Positions 1 to 7,528 of a DNA stretch of 53,876 bases are shown here, piece after piece. Location: positions 1 through 53,876 of the forward strand of contig NZ_VIRS01000044.1 of assembly GCF_006912135.1 (NCBI RefSeq). Reading direction: 5' to 3'. The notes under the pieces are model-generated. The model had not been told where the DNA came from. It saw only the letters and a program-made list of their open reading frames with translations, and did not search any database. The position numbers and the translations under genes were made by a program. The DNA is from Cryptosporangium phraense. Lineage in GTDB: Bacteria; Actinomycetota; Actinomycetes; Mycobacteriales; Cryptosporangiaceae. Every line of letters starts with the position of its first letter. The first letter of the stretch is position 1.

Positions 1-44
1 GGCGGCCCCCGGGAGCCCGGCGCCCCGCACCACCACCCCACCCC

Positions 45-1229
45 TCAGAAAAACGTCCCGCAATAAGGCGCCGCATCCACCGCGAACAGCTCATCCGCAA
101 CGGCCACGGCCGAAGCATCCGCCACCGTCACCCGGCCCGCCGCAACCAGATCCCGCCACCTCACCCCGCCCAGGTACGCCGCTCCCAGCGCCGCGACGTC
201 GACCGTGAGCTGGGGCGCGGCGGTCGTCGGCTTGGCGCCGGAGGCTCCGATCCAGTACGCGCCGGCGTTCTCGGGCAGCACCTCGTCGACTACGCCGACC
301 ACGACCTCGCCCGGGCCCCGGTACGTCCGGGCGGCCAGCGCCGACGGGACGTCTACCAGGCGGAGCCAGATCTCGTCCTCGACGCCGACCGTCTTCACCG
401 GGCGGACGTCGACCAGGAACTCGCGGATCGGGTCGTCCATCGGCAGGGCGTCGAAGCGGACGGGGCCCACCAGGTCGACCGAGAACAGGTACCGGAGCAG
501 CCCGAGCCGGGCCTCGAGCGACCCGGCCACGAAGTCGTCGACGAGCAGCGTGCACCCCTCGTCGCGCCACTCGCCGGGGTGGTAGCGCACGTAGCCGTCT
601 TCGGCGCCCGGGGGGCCGTGCAGGACGACGACCGCCTGCTCCTTGTCGTCGTCGGAGCGCACCTGGCGGACCGTCCACCACTCGTCGGTGCGGGACATCG
701 CCCCTACCCAGGACGGATCGACCCGCTCGTAGACCCGGCGGGCGTCGGCCCACGGGGCGGCGGCCAGCCGCACCGGGCCGCCGACCGGCACGCCGGGCCG
801 GAACACCGCTTTCCGGGCCGCTACCTCGACGGACTGGATCCAGGCGGCGATGCCGTACCCGTACCGCTCGTAGATGCCCCCCTCGGCGGCTCGCAGGGTG
901 GCGATCGGAACGCCGCGCTGACGAGCGTCGGCCAATTGGTAGTTCATCAGTGAGCGGGCCACCCCGCGGCGGGTGTGGGTCGGCAGGACGCCGACCCTCG
1001 TCACCGCGAGGTGGGGCAGCCGGGCACCGCCCGGCACCACGATCGTGCTGCTGTACGCGGCGGCGGTGCCGACGATCTCGTCGTCGACGACGCCGCCGAG
1101 CACCCGGCCGGGCTCGCTGATTCCGGTGATCTCACCGGGGTACGGCGGGATGCCGATCAGCGCGGTGCGGAAGACCTCGAACGCGCGGGCGAGGTCGTCG
1201 GAAGTCTCGAGAACACGTACGGAAGCCAT
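45..1229 (-). CDS. Eis-like GNAT N-acetyltransferase
   Basis: Predicted 394-aa acetyl-CoA-dependent N-acetyltransferase of the Eis family (a GNAT catalytic domain, a second GNAT-like domain and a C-terminal SCP2-like domain); family members acetylate amines, including aminoglycosides and lysine side chains. Seen: the acetyl-CoA loop around residues 85-95 (THTRRGVARSL), the IYERYGYG segment with Tyr120 at the position of the family's catalytic Tyr, and a C-terminus ending CGTFF, matching the Eis feature that the terminal carboxylate serves as the base. Length is typical (about 400 aa). ATG at 1229 is preferred because the protein then starts MASVRVLE; an in-frame GTG at 1250 adds seven residues, and neither start has a clear ribosome binding site. 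The physiological substrate cannot be told from the sequence. Confidence 0.88.
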   Translation of the reverse strand: MASVRVLETSDDLARAFEVFRTALIGIPPYPGEITGISEPGRVLGGVVDDEIVGTAAAYSSTIVVPGGARLPHLAVTRVGVLPTHTRRGVARSLMNYQLADARQRGVPIATLRAAEGGIYERYGYGIAAWIQSVEVAARKAVFRPGVPVGGPVRLAAAPWADARRVYERVDPSWVGAMSRTDEWWTVRQVRSDDDKEQAVVVLHGPPGAEDGYVRYHPGEWRDEGCTLLVDDFVAGSLEARLGLLRYLFSVDLVGPVRFDALPMDDPIREFLVDVRPVKTVGVEDEIWLRLVDVPSALAARTYRGPGEVVVGVVDEVLPENAGAYWIGASGAKPTTAAPQLTVDVAALGAAYLGGVRWRDLVAAGRVTVADASAVAVADELFAVDAAPYCGTFF

Positions 1230-1262
1230 GCCCGAAACTTCAGCACCCACCTACGACAAAAG

Positions 1263-2111
1263 TCATGCCGATTTCAGCGCGTCCCCCACCGCGTCGGCGA
1301 GCGACGTCGTCGGGCGCCCGATCAGACGGCGCAGGTCACCGCTGTCGGTGAACAGGTCGCCGGCCGCGAGTCCGCGGTCGGAGTCGGCGAGGATCTCGGC
1401 GAACGGCTGCGGGATCCCGAAGCCGGCCAGCGTCTGCGCGTACTCGGCCTCGGGCAGGTCCCGGTAGACGACCGGCGTGCCGCTCTGGCGGCTGACCTCG
1501 GCCGCGTACTCCGACAGCGTGAAGGCCTCGTCGCCGCCCAGCTCGTAGATCGAGCCCGGCACCGGGTCGACCAGCACGGCGGCCGCCGCGGCCGCGAAGT
1601 CGGCGCGCGCCGCCGCGGACACCCGGCCGTCTCCGGACGCTCCGAGAACGACCCCGTTCTCCACCGCCTGCGCGATCTGTCCGGTGTAGTTCTCGAGGTA
1701 CCACCCGTTGCGCAGGAACACGAACGGCAGCCCCGACGCCTTGATGGCCGCCTCGGTCTCCTGGTGCTCCTGGGCCAGCTTCAGGCTGGTCGTGTCGGAC
1801 TTCAGGATCCCGGTGTAGGCGATCAGCCCCACGTTCGCGGCCCGCGCGGCCTCCACCACGTTCCGGTGCTGCCTCGAGCGCGCCCCGGCCTCGCTGGCCG
1901 AGATGAACAGCAGCCGGTCGGTCCCGGCGAAGGCCTCGGCCAGGGTGTCGGGCTCGTCGTAGTCCGCCTTCACCACGCGGACGCCGAGGTCGGCGGCTTT
2001 CTCGGGGGTACGGACGGCGGCCGTGATGTCGGAGGCGGGCACACCCCGTTCGAGCAGGTCGGCGACGACGAGCCGGCCGAGGTGGCCGGTAGCGGCGGTC
2101 ACGGTGATCAC
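1263..2111 (-). CDS. NmrA-family NAD(P)H-binding oxidoreductase (QorB-like)
   Basis: A 282-aa Rossmann protein of the atypical SDR/NmrA group, closest in look to NADPH:quinone oxidoreductase QorB. Seen: an N-terminal nucleotide loop (TAATGHLGRLV, residues 5-15), an acidic/hydrophobic pattern for the second strand with VKADYDEP, then FISASEAG and a C-terminal substrate part with LGGDEAFTLSEYA. The GTG start at 2111 has a good Shine-Dalgarno (AAGGAG, 6 nt upstream). It is divergent from an HxlR regulator, an arrangement very common for HxlR-controlled quinone/aldehyde-stress reductases, so a role in electrophile or quinone detoxification under that regulator is inferred. Confidence 0.85.
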   Translation of the reverse strand: MITVTAATGHLGRLVVADLLERGVPASDITAAVRTPEKAADLGVRVVKADYDEPDTLAEAFAGTDRLLFISASEAGARSRQHRNVVEAARAANVGLIAYTGILKSDTTSLKLAQEHQETEAAIKASGLPFVFLRNGWYLENYTGQIAQAVENGVVLGASGDGRVSAAARADFAAAAAAVLVDPVPGSIYELGGDEAFTLSEYAAEVSRQSGTPVVYRDLPEAEYAQTLAGFGIPQPFAEILADSDRGLAAGDLFTDSGDLRRLIGRPTTSLADAVGDALKSA

Positions 2112-2149
2112 GAGGTGCTCCTTCAGATCGGTCGAAGACGCCTCCTAGC

Positions 2150-2174
2150 TTGTACTAACTTTTCGAAAGTGCAA
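2150..2174. promoter_or_regulatory. Candidate HxlR operator (nested inverted repeats)
   Basis: The intergenic region between the divergent reductase and HxlR genes holds TTGTACT (2150-2156) and AGTGCAA (2168-2174), an inverted repeat with one mismatch, and inside it a perfect ACTTT-TCG-AAAGT (2158-2170). It is AT-rich against a very GC-rich background. Assignment to the adjacent regulator is inferred. Confidence 0.5.
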
Positions 2175-2235
2175 CCTCGGGGTGAGTACGGTCACTGAGC
2201 GGGCGGAAAGCGCCGCCTCCGCGTACGCTGCAAAC

Positions 2236-2619
2236 GTGAGTGCCGAGCCGTCGACCGAGGATCTGGTCGCTGACGTCTTCGCGCGCGACTGCACCTCGCG
2301 CCGGGCGCTCGAGAACGTCACCGGCAAATGGGGCGGGCTCGCCCTCACCGCGCTGCGCGAGGGCCCGTACCGATTCAACGCGCTGCGCCGGCGGGTCGAC
2401 GGGGTGAGCGAGAAGATGCTGGCTCAGACCCTGCAGGCGCTCGAGCGCGACGGGCTGGTCAAGCGCGAGGTGCTGGCGACGATCCCGGCGCGCGTCGAGT
2501 ACACCCTGACCCCGCTCGGGGCCGACGTCGCGGAACAGATCTTCGGGCTCATCGAGCTGATCGAGAGCCGCATGCCCGAGGTCACCGCCGCCCGCGCCGA
2601 CTACGACGCCAACCACTGA
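2236..2619 (+). CDS. HxlR-family transcriptional regulator
   Basis: A 127-aa winged-helix DNA-binding protein. Seen: the HxlR signature in order, DCTSRRALENVTGKW, GPYRFNALRRRVDGVSEKML, then ALERDGLVKRE and VEYTLTPLG. Such proteins act as dimers sensing aldehydes, quinones or redox state and often control a divergent reductase, as placed here. The GTG at 2236 is chosen: TACGCT (2224-2229) fits the actinobacterial -10 pattern TANNNT and ends 6 nt before it, suggesting a leaderless transcript. An in-frame GTG at 2182 would add 18 residues without family similarity. It converges on the branched-chain binding-protein gene across a GC-rich spacer (2620-2712) that contains a 14-bp direct repeat (2632-2645 and 2667-2680). 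Confidence 0.9.
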   Translation: MSAEPSTEDLVADVFARDCTSRRALENVTGKWGGLALTALREGPYRFNALRRRVDGVSEKMLAQTLQALERDGLVKREVLATIPARVEYTLTPLGADVAEQIFGLIELIESRMPEVTAARADYDANH

Positions 2620-2712
2620 TCCCCCACCGGCCGGCCGGCTCCGCCGCCCGAACCCGCCCGCCGGCCCGGCCGGCTCCGCCCCCGCCGGCCGAGGCCGACG
2701 GGGGCCCGGAAC

Positions 2713-3981
2713 TCAGGCCGTCGGGATCCCGTCGGCCGGTGGCACGGACGCGTCGGCCGGGTGCGGCTCCACCGGACCGTTCCCGGTGTCGGTGACGTAC
2801 GGCGTGTCGACGAACGCCTGCTTCCCCCCACGGATCACCGAGATCTGAGTCCCGCTGAACCCGGAATGATCGTCCTTGCCGTACCGCATCGGCACCAGCG
2901 ACGGCCCGGCGAACCCACCCTTCTCCACCGCGGAGATCAGCGACTCCCGGGTCAGATCCTCCCCCGCGGCCTGCAGCGCCTGGACGAACGTGTACCCCAC
3001 GGCCATCCCGAACAGCGTGTTGACCTCGAACGTCGCGTTCCCGTTGAACTTCGCGTTGACGTCCTTGAACAGCTTCGTCCACGGGTTCGCGTCGTCCAGT
3101 GGGCTGGGCAGGTACCCCGACGTCACGTAACCCTCCAGCAGCACTCCCGCGGGCTTGCCGAGCAACGCCGACAACCCGGTGAAGTCGCCGCCCACGCTGC
3201 TGCCGACCCACTGCGCCCGGTAACCCAGCTTGGCCGCGGTGCCGATCGTCAGCGCGGTGAACGGGGTGATCGTCGCGAGCACGTTCACCTGGCAACCGGC
3301 CGCCTTCAGCGCCCCGACCTGCGGCGCCACGTTCGGGTTCGTCGGCACGTACTTCTGCGACACGGCGACCGGCCCGAGGACGGTCTCCACCCCGCGCAGG
3401 GCGTCGGCGCCGAAGTCGTCGTTCTGGCCGAAGAAGCAGACCTTGCGGCCGGGGAACGTCTTCTTGACGTAGTTGGCCAGGACCTTGGCCTCGGTCACGT
3501 AGTCGACGTTGAACCCGAACGTGTCCGGGTACTTCGACGGCTGGTTGAACAGCGCCGACCCCGAGGACACGAACAGGTCGGGGACCTTGTTCGTCTTGAG
3601 GAAGTCGAGCACTCCGGAGTGCGTCGGGGTACCGAGTCCGTTGAGGATCGCGAAGACCTTGTCCTGCAGCACGAGCTGCCGGACGACCTGCTGGGTCTTG
3701 GCCGGGTCGTAGGCGTCGTCGACGACCTTGTACTCGATCTTCCGGCCGTGGACGCCGCCCTTCGAGTTGACGTACTCGAAGTACGCCTTGGTGGCGGCCG
3801 AGATCTTCGAGTAGCCGGCGGCCGCCCGGCCGGTGAGCGGCTGGTGCGTGCCGACGACGATCGTCGTGTCGGTGACGCCCGGCACGGCGGCGCCGCTACC
3901 GCCCGGCGAATCCTCGGAGCACGCGGCGACGACCGCCAGCGCGGCAGCGACGGCGACACCGCGCCACAGGGAACGAAGCAT
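2713..3981 (-). CDS. Branched-chain amino acid-type ABC transporter substrate-binding lipoprotein
   Basis: A 422-aa periplasmic-binding protein, type 1 fold (Leu/Ile/Val family). Seen: a lipoprotein signal peptide MLRSLWRGVAVAAALAVVAAC with the lipid-attachment Cys at about residue 21, then the family-typical VGTHQPLTGRAAAGYSKISAATKAYFEYVN, FAILNGLGTPTH and SSGSALFNQP segments. The ATG at 3981 has AGAAGG upstream; the reading frame is open further upstream but that part is antisense-like translation of livM. It is the last gene of the livGFHM cluster (35-nt gap after livM), so it should deliver the substrate. The family also binds amides, urea and aromatic acids, so the ligand is not certain. 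Confidence 0.92.
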   Translation of the reverse strand: MLRSLWRGVAVAAALAVVAACSEDSPGGSGAAVPGVTDTTIVVGTHQPLTGRAAAGYSKISAATKAYFEYVNSKGGVHGRKIEYKVVDDAYDPAKTQQVVRQLVLQDKVFAILNGLGTPTHSGVLDFLKTNKVPDLFVSSGSALFNQPSKYPDTFGFNVDYVTEAKVLANYVKKTFPGRKVCFFGQNDDFGADALRGVETVLGPVAVSQKYVPTNPNVAPQVGALKAAGCQVNVLATITPFTALTIGTAAKLGYRAQWVGSSVGGDFTGLSALLGKPAGVLLEGYVTSGYLPSPLDDANPWTKLFKDVNAKFNGNATFEVNTLFGMAVGYTFVQALQAAGEDLTRESLISAVEKGGFAGPSLVPMRYGKDDHSGFSGTQISVIRGGKQAFVDTPYVTDTGNGPVEPHPADASVPPADGIPTA

Positions 3982-4016
3982 GGACCGGCCCTTCTGATGA
4001 GGTTGGGGTGGAGAGA

Positions 4017-5096
4017 TCAGCGACGCAAGATTCGGGTCACGAGCGCGTCCAGGCCGCCGGGGGCAGTCGTCATGACGACGATGAGCGCCAAGCCGAAGAC
4101 CGCGAGCGGGAGCGTCCCCTCGAGCCGCTGCGAAGCCGCCGCGCCCAGGTCGAGCCACCCGGTCGCCGCATCGGCCACCGGCTGCAGCGCGACCAGCGCG
4201 ACCGCGCCCCACACCGCTCCGCGCAGCCCGCCCAGCCCCCCGAGCACGACCGCGAGCACCAGGTTCAGCGACAGCGTCAGCCCGTAGGCGCCGGGCGACA
4301 CGCTCTGGGCCAGCACCGCGAACATGGCCCCGCCGAGCCCGGCCCCGGCCGCCGACACCACGAACGCCAGCACCCGGGCGCGTCCGACGTGGATCCCGGC
4401 CAGCGCGGCCGCCACCTCGTCGTCGCGCACCGCGCGGAACGTCCGGCCGTACCGGCTCCGGACGAGGTTCGCCAGCAGCAGCATCACGATCCCGGCGCCG
4501 AGCAGCGCGACCCAGGCCTGCCAGCGCTCGAACGGGAAATACGCGCCCAGCGACGACGGCGCCGGGGCCAGCGCGAACGAGAGCCCGGCGTCGCCGCCGA
4601 ACACCCCGTCGAACGTCGTCGCCACGGCCGGGACGCTGACCGCGACCGCGAGCGTCGCCCCGGCCAGGTACGGCCCGTGCAGCCGGGCCGCCGCGACGCC
4701 GATCACCGCGCCGACCAGCACCGCGACCACCACCCCGGCCAGGATCGAGACCGGCAGGTGCCACCACGCGTCCCCGCCCAGGAGGTTCTGCGACAACGCC
4801 ACCGGATACGCCCCGGCCGCCATCAGCGCCCCGTGCCCCAGCGAGATCTGCCCGTTGAACCCGGTCAGCACGATCAGGCCGGGCAGCACGCACAGGTAGG
4901 CCGCGACCGTGGCCAGCTGGTAGTTCCGGAACGGCGAGATCTGGTAGGTCGCGCACACGACGACGACCCCGACCACCACCGCGATCACCAGGTGCCGCAG
5001 CAACGTGTTCACCCGGCGCGGAGAAGACACCTCCGACGCCCGCCGCGCTCCACCGGCGCGCGCCTCGTCGATCACCCGCGAATCCATCCCGCTCAC
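4017..5096 (-). CDS. livM: Branched-chain amino acid ABC transporter permease LivM
   Basis: A 359-aa multispanning permease (about ten hydrophobic helices). Seen: the LivM hallmark GFNGQISLGHGALMAAGAYPVAL near residues 105-130, and in the second half RAVRDDEVAAALAGIHVGRARVLAFVVSAAGAGLGGAMFA. Starts at GTG (5096) overlapping the livH stop by 4 nt (GTGA), implying translational coupling. About 40 hydrophilic residues precede the first helix. Forms the membrane channel with LivH. Confidence 0.93.
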   Translation of the reverse strand: MSGMDSRVIDEARAGGARRASEVSSPRRVNTLLRHLVIAVVVGVVVVCATYQISPFRNYQLATVAAYLCVLPGLIVLTGFNGQISLGHGALMAAGAYPVALSQNLLGGDAWWHLPVSILAGVVVAVLVGAVIGVAAARLHGPYLAGATLAVAVSVPAVATTFDGVFGGDAGLSFALAPAPSSLGAYFPFERWQAWVALLGAGIVMLLLANLVRSRYGRTFRAVRDDEVAAALAGIHVGRARVLAFVVSAAGAGLGGAMFAVLAQSVSPGAYGLTLSLNLVLAVVLGGLGGLRGAVWGAVALVALQPVADAATGWLDLGAAASQRLEGTLPLAVFGLALIVVMTTAPGGLDALVTRILRR

Positions 5097-5959
5097 ACCT
5101 TCCGGGCGCGCGGCGCCGCGAACAGGCCGCCCGGCCGGACCAGCAGCACCCCGACCAGCAGCACCAGCACCGCGAGCGGCGTCGCGTCGCTGCGCACGTA
5201 ACCGCCGACCCAGGACAGCAGCACGCCGACGATCAACCCGCCCACCACGGCGCCGAGCGGCGAGTCCAGCCCACCGACGACCGCGGCCGTGAACGCGGCC
5301 ACGAAGATGTCGTCCATCGCGGTCGGATGCAGCCCCAGTTCGGTCGGGATCACCAGCAGCCCGGCCAGCGATCCGACCACCGCGGCCAGCACCCAGCCGA
5401 GCGTCCGCATGAGGGCCACGTCGACCCCGAGCAGGCGCGACACCTCGGGCGCGAACGCCGACGCGCGCATCCGCAGGCCCAGTGGCGTCCGCGTGAACAG
5501 GACGGTCAGGAGCACGAGCAGGACGCCGACGACGGCGAAGACGAACAGGTCGTACGGCGAGACGCCGAACACGACCGCGGTCTGGCTGAACGGGGCCGGG
5601 AACGCAAGGTACTCGTTCGTGTAGACCATCCCGAGCACGGCCTGCATCAGCAGCACCAGACCGATCGCGACCACGATCGCGTTCAGCGGCGGCGCGTCGT
5701 GCACCCGCCGCGCGACGACGACCTCGACGACCGCCCCCAGCAACGCGGCCCCGACCAGCGCCGACGCGAACCCGAGCCAGTACGACCCGGTCGCCGACGA
5801 CACCGAGTACGCGAGGTAGACGGTCGCGACCGCCATCGCCCCCTGCGCGAAGTTCACCACCCGCGTCCCGCGCCAGATCAGCACCAGCGCCAGCGCGAAC
5901 GCCGCGTACACGGCACCCCGCGACAGTCCGTCCAACGAGAGAAACAGGAATCGATCCAT
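5093..5959 (-). CDS. livH: Branched-chain amino acid ABC transporter permease LivH
   Basis: A 288-aa permease with about eight membrane helices. Seen: the N-terminal GLSRGAVYAAFALALVLIWRGTRVVNFAQGAMA motif of LivH proteins and the C-terminal VVGGLDSPLGAVVGGLIVGVLLSW motif. The ATG overlaps the livF stop by one base (TGATG), and its own stop overlaps livM. Partner of LivM in the transmembrane pore of the importer. Confidence 0.93.
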   Translation of the reverse strand: MDRFLFLSLDGLSRGAVYAAFALALVLIWRGTRVVNFAQGAMAVATVYLAYSVSSATGSYWLGFASALVGAALLGAVVEVVVARRVHDAPPLNAIVVAIGLVLLMQAVLGMVYTNEYLAFPAPFSQTAVVFGVSPYDLFVFAVVGVLLVLLTVLFTRTPLGLRMRASAFAPEVSRLLGVDVALMRTLGWVLAAVVGSLAGLLVIPTELGLHPTAMDDIFVAAFTAAVVGGLDSPLGAVVGGLIVGVLLSWVGGYVRSDATPLAVLVLLVGVLLVRPGGLFAAPRARKV

Positions 5960-6675
5960 CAGAACCCCAGGTAGGCGTGGCGGAGGTCGTCGTCGTCCCG
6001 CAGCCGGGCCGCGGGCGCGGACATCGCCACCCGCCCGACCGACAGCACGACCCCGTGGTCGGCGACCGACAGCGCGCTGCGGACGTTCTGCTCCACGAGC
6101 AGCACGGTCAGGCCCGTCTGCTCGCGCAGCCGCGCCAGCAGGCCGAGGATCTGCGCGGTCACCCGCGGCGCGAGCCCGAGCGACGGCTCGTCGAGCAGCA
6201 GCAACCGCGGCCGCGCGACCAGCGCCCGGCCGAGCGCCAGCATCTGCCGCTCGCCGCCGGACAGCTGGTGACCGACGCTCCGGCGTCGCCGCGCCAGCGG
6301 CTCGAACAGCTCGTACACCTCGGTCAGCGCCTTCGCCGCGTCCGGCCGGTCGCGCCGCCAGAGACCGCCCAGGCGGAGGTTCTCGTCGACGGTCAGCTCG
6401 GCCACCACCCCGCGCCCTTCCGGCACGTGGGCGATTCCCTTGCGCACCACCTGCTCCATGCGGACGCTCCGCAGGTCGGCGCCGTCGAACAGGATCTGGC
6501 CGCCGGTGGGGCGGAGAAGGCCGGACACCGTGCGCAGCAGCGTGGTCTTCCCGGCCCCGTTCGCGCCGAGCACGGCGGTGATCGAGCCCCGCTCGACGGT
6601 GAGCGACACGTCCTTCAGCACGCTCACCGGGCCGTAACCACTGGTCAGGCCCTCGACCTGGAGCAGCGAGGCCAT
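5959..6675 (-). CDS. livF: Branched-chain amino acid ABC transporter ATP-binding protein LivF
   Basis: A 238-aa ATPase. Seen: Walker A GANGAGKTTL (about residues 37-46), the LivF/LivG-typical IAHVPEGRGVVAELTVDENL, signature LSGGERQMLALGRAL, Walker B RLLLLDEPSLGLAP and the switch His in VLLVEQNVRSALSVADHG. Start ATG at 6675 shares one base with the livG stop (TGATG). The frame is open far upstream of this ATG but that part runs antisense-like through livG. Powers the transporter as a heterodimer with LivG. Confidence 0.93.
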   Translation of the reverse strand: MASLLQVEGLTSGYGPVSVLKDVSLTVERGSITAVLGANGAGKTTLLRTVSGLLRPTGGQILFDGADLRSVRMEQVVRKGIAHVPEGRGVVAELTVDENLRLGGLWRRDRPDAAKALTEVYELFEPLARRRRSVGHQLSGGERQMLALGRALVARPRLLLLDEPSLGLAPRVTAQILGLLARLREQTGLTVLLVEQNVRSALSVADHGVVLSVGRVAMSAPAARLRDDDDLRHAYLGF

Positions 6676-7430
6676 CAGGAGGCCACCCCCAGGTAGGCCT
6701 CGGTGACCGCCGGGTCGTCGCGCACCTCGGCCGGCGTACCGGCCGCGATGCGCTTGCCGAAGTCGAGGACGACGATCGAGTCGCAGACCGCCATGACCAG
6801 GTCCATGTGGTGCTCGACCAGCATCACCGCGCAGCCCGACCGTTCCGGGAGCCCCCGGATCAGCGCGGCCAGTTCGTCGACCTCGTCGGCGCCCAGCCCA
6901 CCGGCCGGCTCGTCGAGCAGCAGCAGGCGGGGACGGGAGACCAGCGCGCGGGCCAGCGCGACCTTCTTCTGCACCGCGTACGGCAGGGCGCCGGGGAGTT
7001 CGGCGGCCTCCGGGCCGATCCCGAGGTCGTCGAGCGCCGCCCGGGCGGCCGCGCGGAGTTCGCGCTCGTCGCGGTCGCTGGCGGGCAGCCCGAACAGCGC
7101 CGACGCGAACCCGGCCCGCGCCGGGGCGCCGACCATGACGTTCTCCAGCACGGTGAGGCCGGCGAACAGGCCGAGCCCCTGCAGCGTCCGGGCGATCCCG
7201 GCCGCGGCCAGCCGGTCGGGCCGGGGCCGGAACGGGCGGTCGTCCCAGCGCAGCGTCCCGGTCGTCGGCCGGACGAATCCGCAGACGACGTTGAACAGCG
7301 TCGTCTTGCCGGCCCCGTTCGGCCCGATGACGCCGACGACGCTCCCGGGCGGTACGTCCACCGAGACGTCGTCGAGGGCGACGAGGCCGCCGAAGCGCAC
7401 CCCGACCTCGGTCACGTGCAGCCCGCTCAT
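6675..7430 (-). CDS. livG: Branched-chain amino acid ABC transporter ATP-binding protein LivG
   Basis: A 251-aa ATPase and first gene of the liv operon (G-F-H-M-binding protein). Seen: VRFGGLVALDDVSVDVPPG, Walker A GPNGAGKTTLFNVVCGFVRPTTG, the LivG-typical GIARTLQGLGLFAGLTVLENVMVG, Walker B LLLLDEPAGGLG and the H-loop MLVEHHMD. The normally LSGG-like signature is degenerate here (LPYAVQKKVALARAL), a variation seen in some LivG proteins. A 98-nt gap separates it from the upstream, same-strand LuxR/LAL regulator gene, whose transcript may continue into it. Confidence 0.92.
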   Translation of the reverse strand: MSGLHVTEVGVRFGGLVALDDVSVDVPPGSVVGVIGPNGAGKTTLFNVVCGFVRPTTGTLRWDDRPFRPRPDRLAAAGIARTLQGLGLFAGLTVLENVMVGAPARAGFASALFGLPASDRDERELRAAARAALDDLGIGPEAAELPGALPYAVQKKVALARALVSRPRLLLLDEPAGGLGADEVDELAALIRGLPERSGCAVMLVEHHMDLVMAVCDSIVVLDFGKRIAAGTPAEVRDDPAVTEAYLGVAS

Positions 7431-7528
7431 CGCGCTCCCGATCGACGGTGAAGGGATGCACGAGATCCTGGTTGACCAGCGCGGACGGACGCGTCGGCAA
7501 TATCGCCAGCGTCGCTATGGCCCGATTT

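Noticed and set aside
975-2198. Long plus-strand open frame of about 400 codons over the acetyltransferase and reductase genes
   Set aside because: Arg/Gly-rich translation without motifs, antisense to two clear genes; a side effect of high GC.
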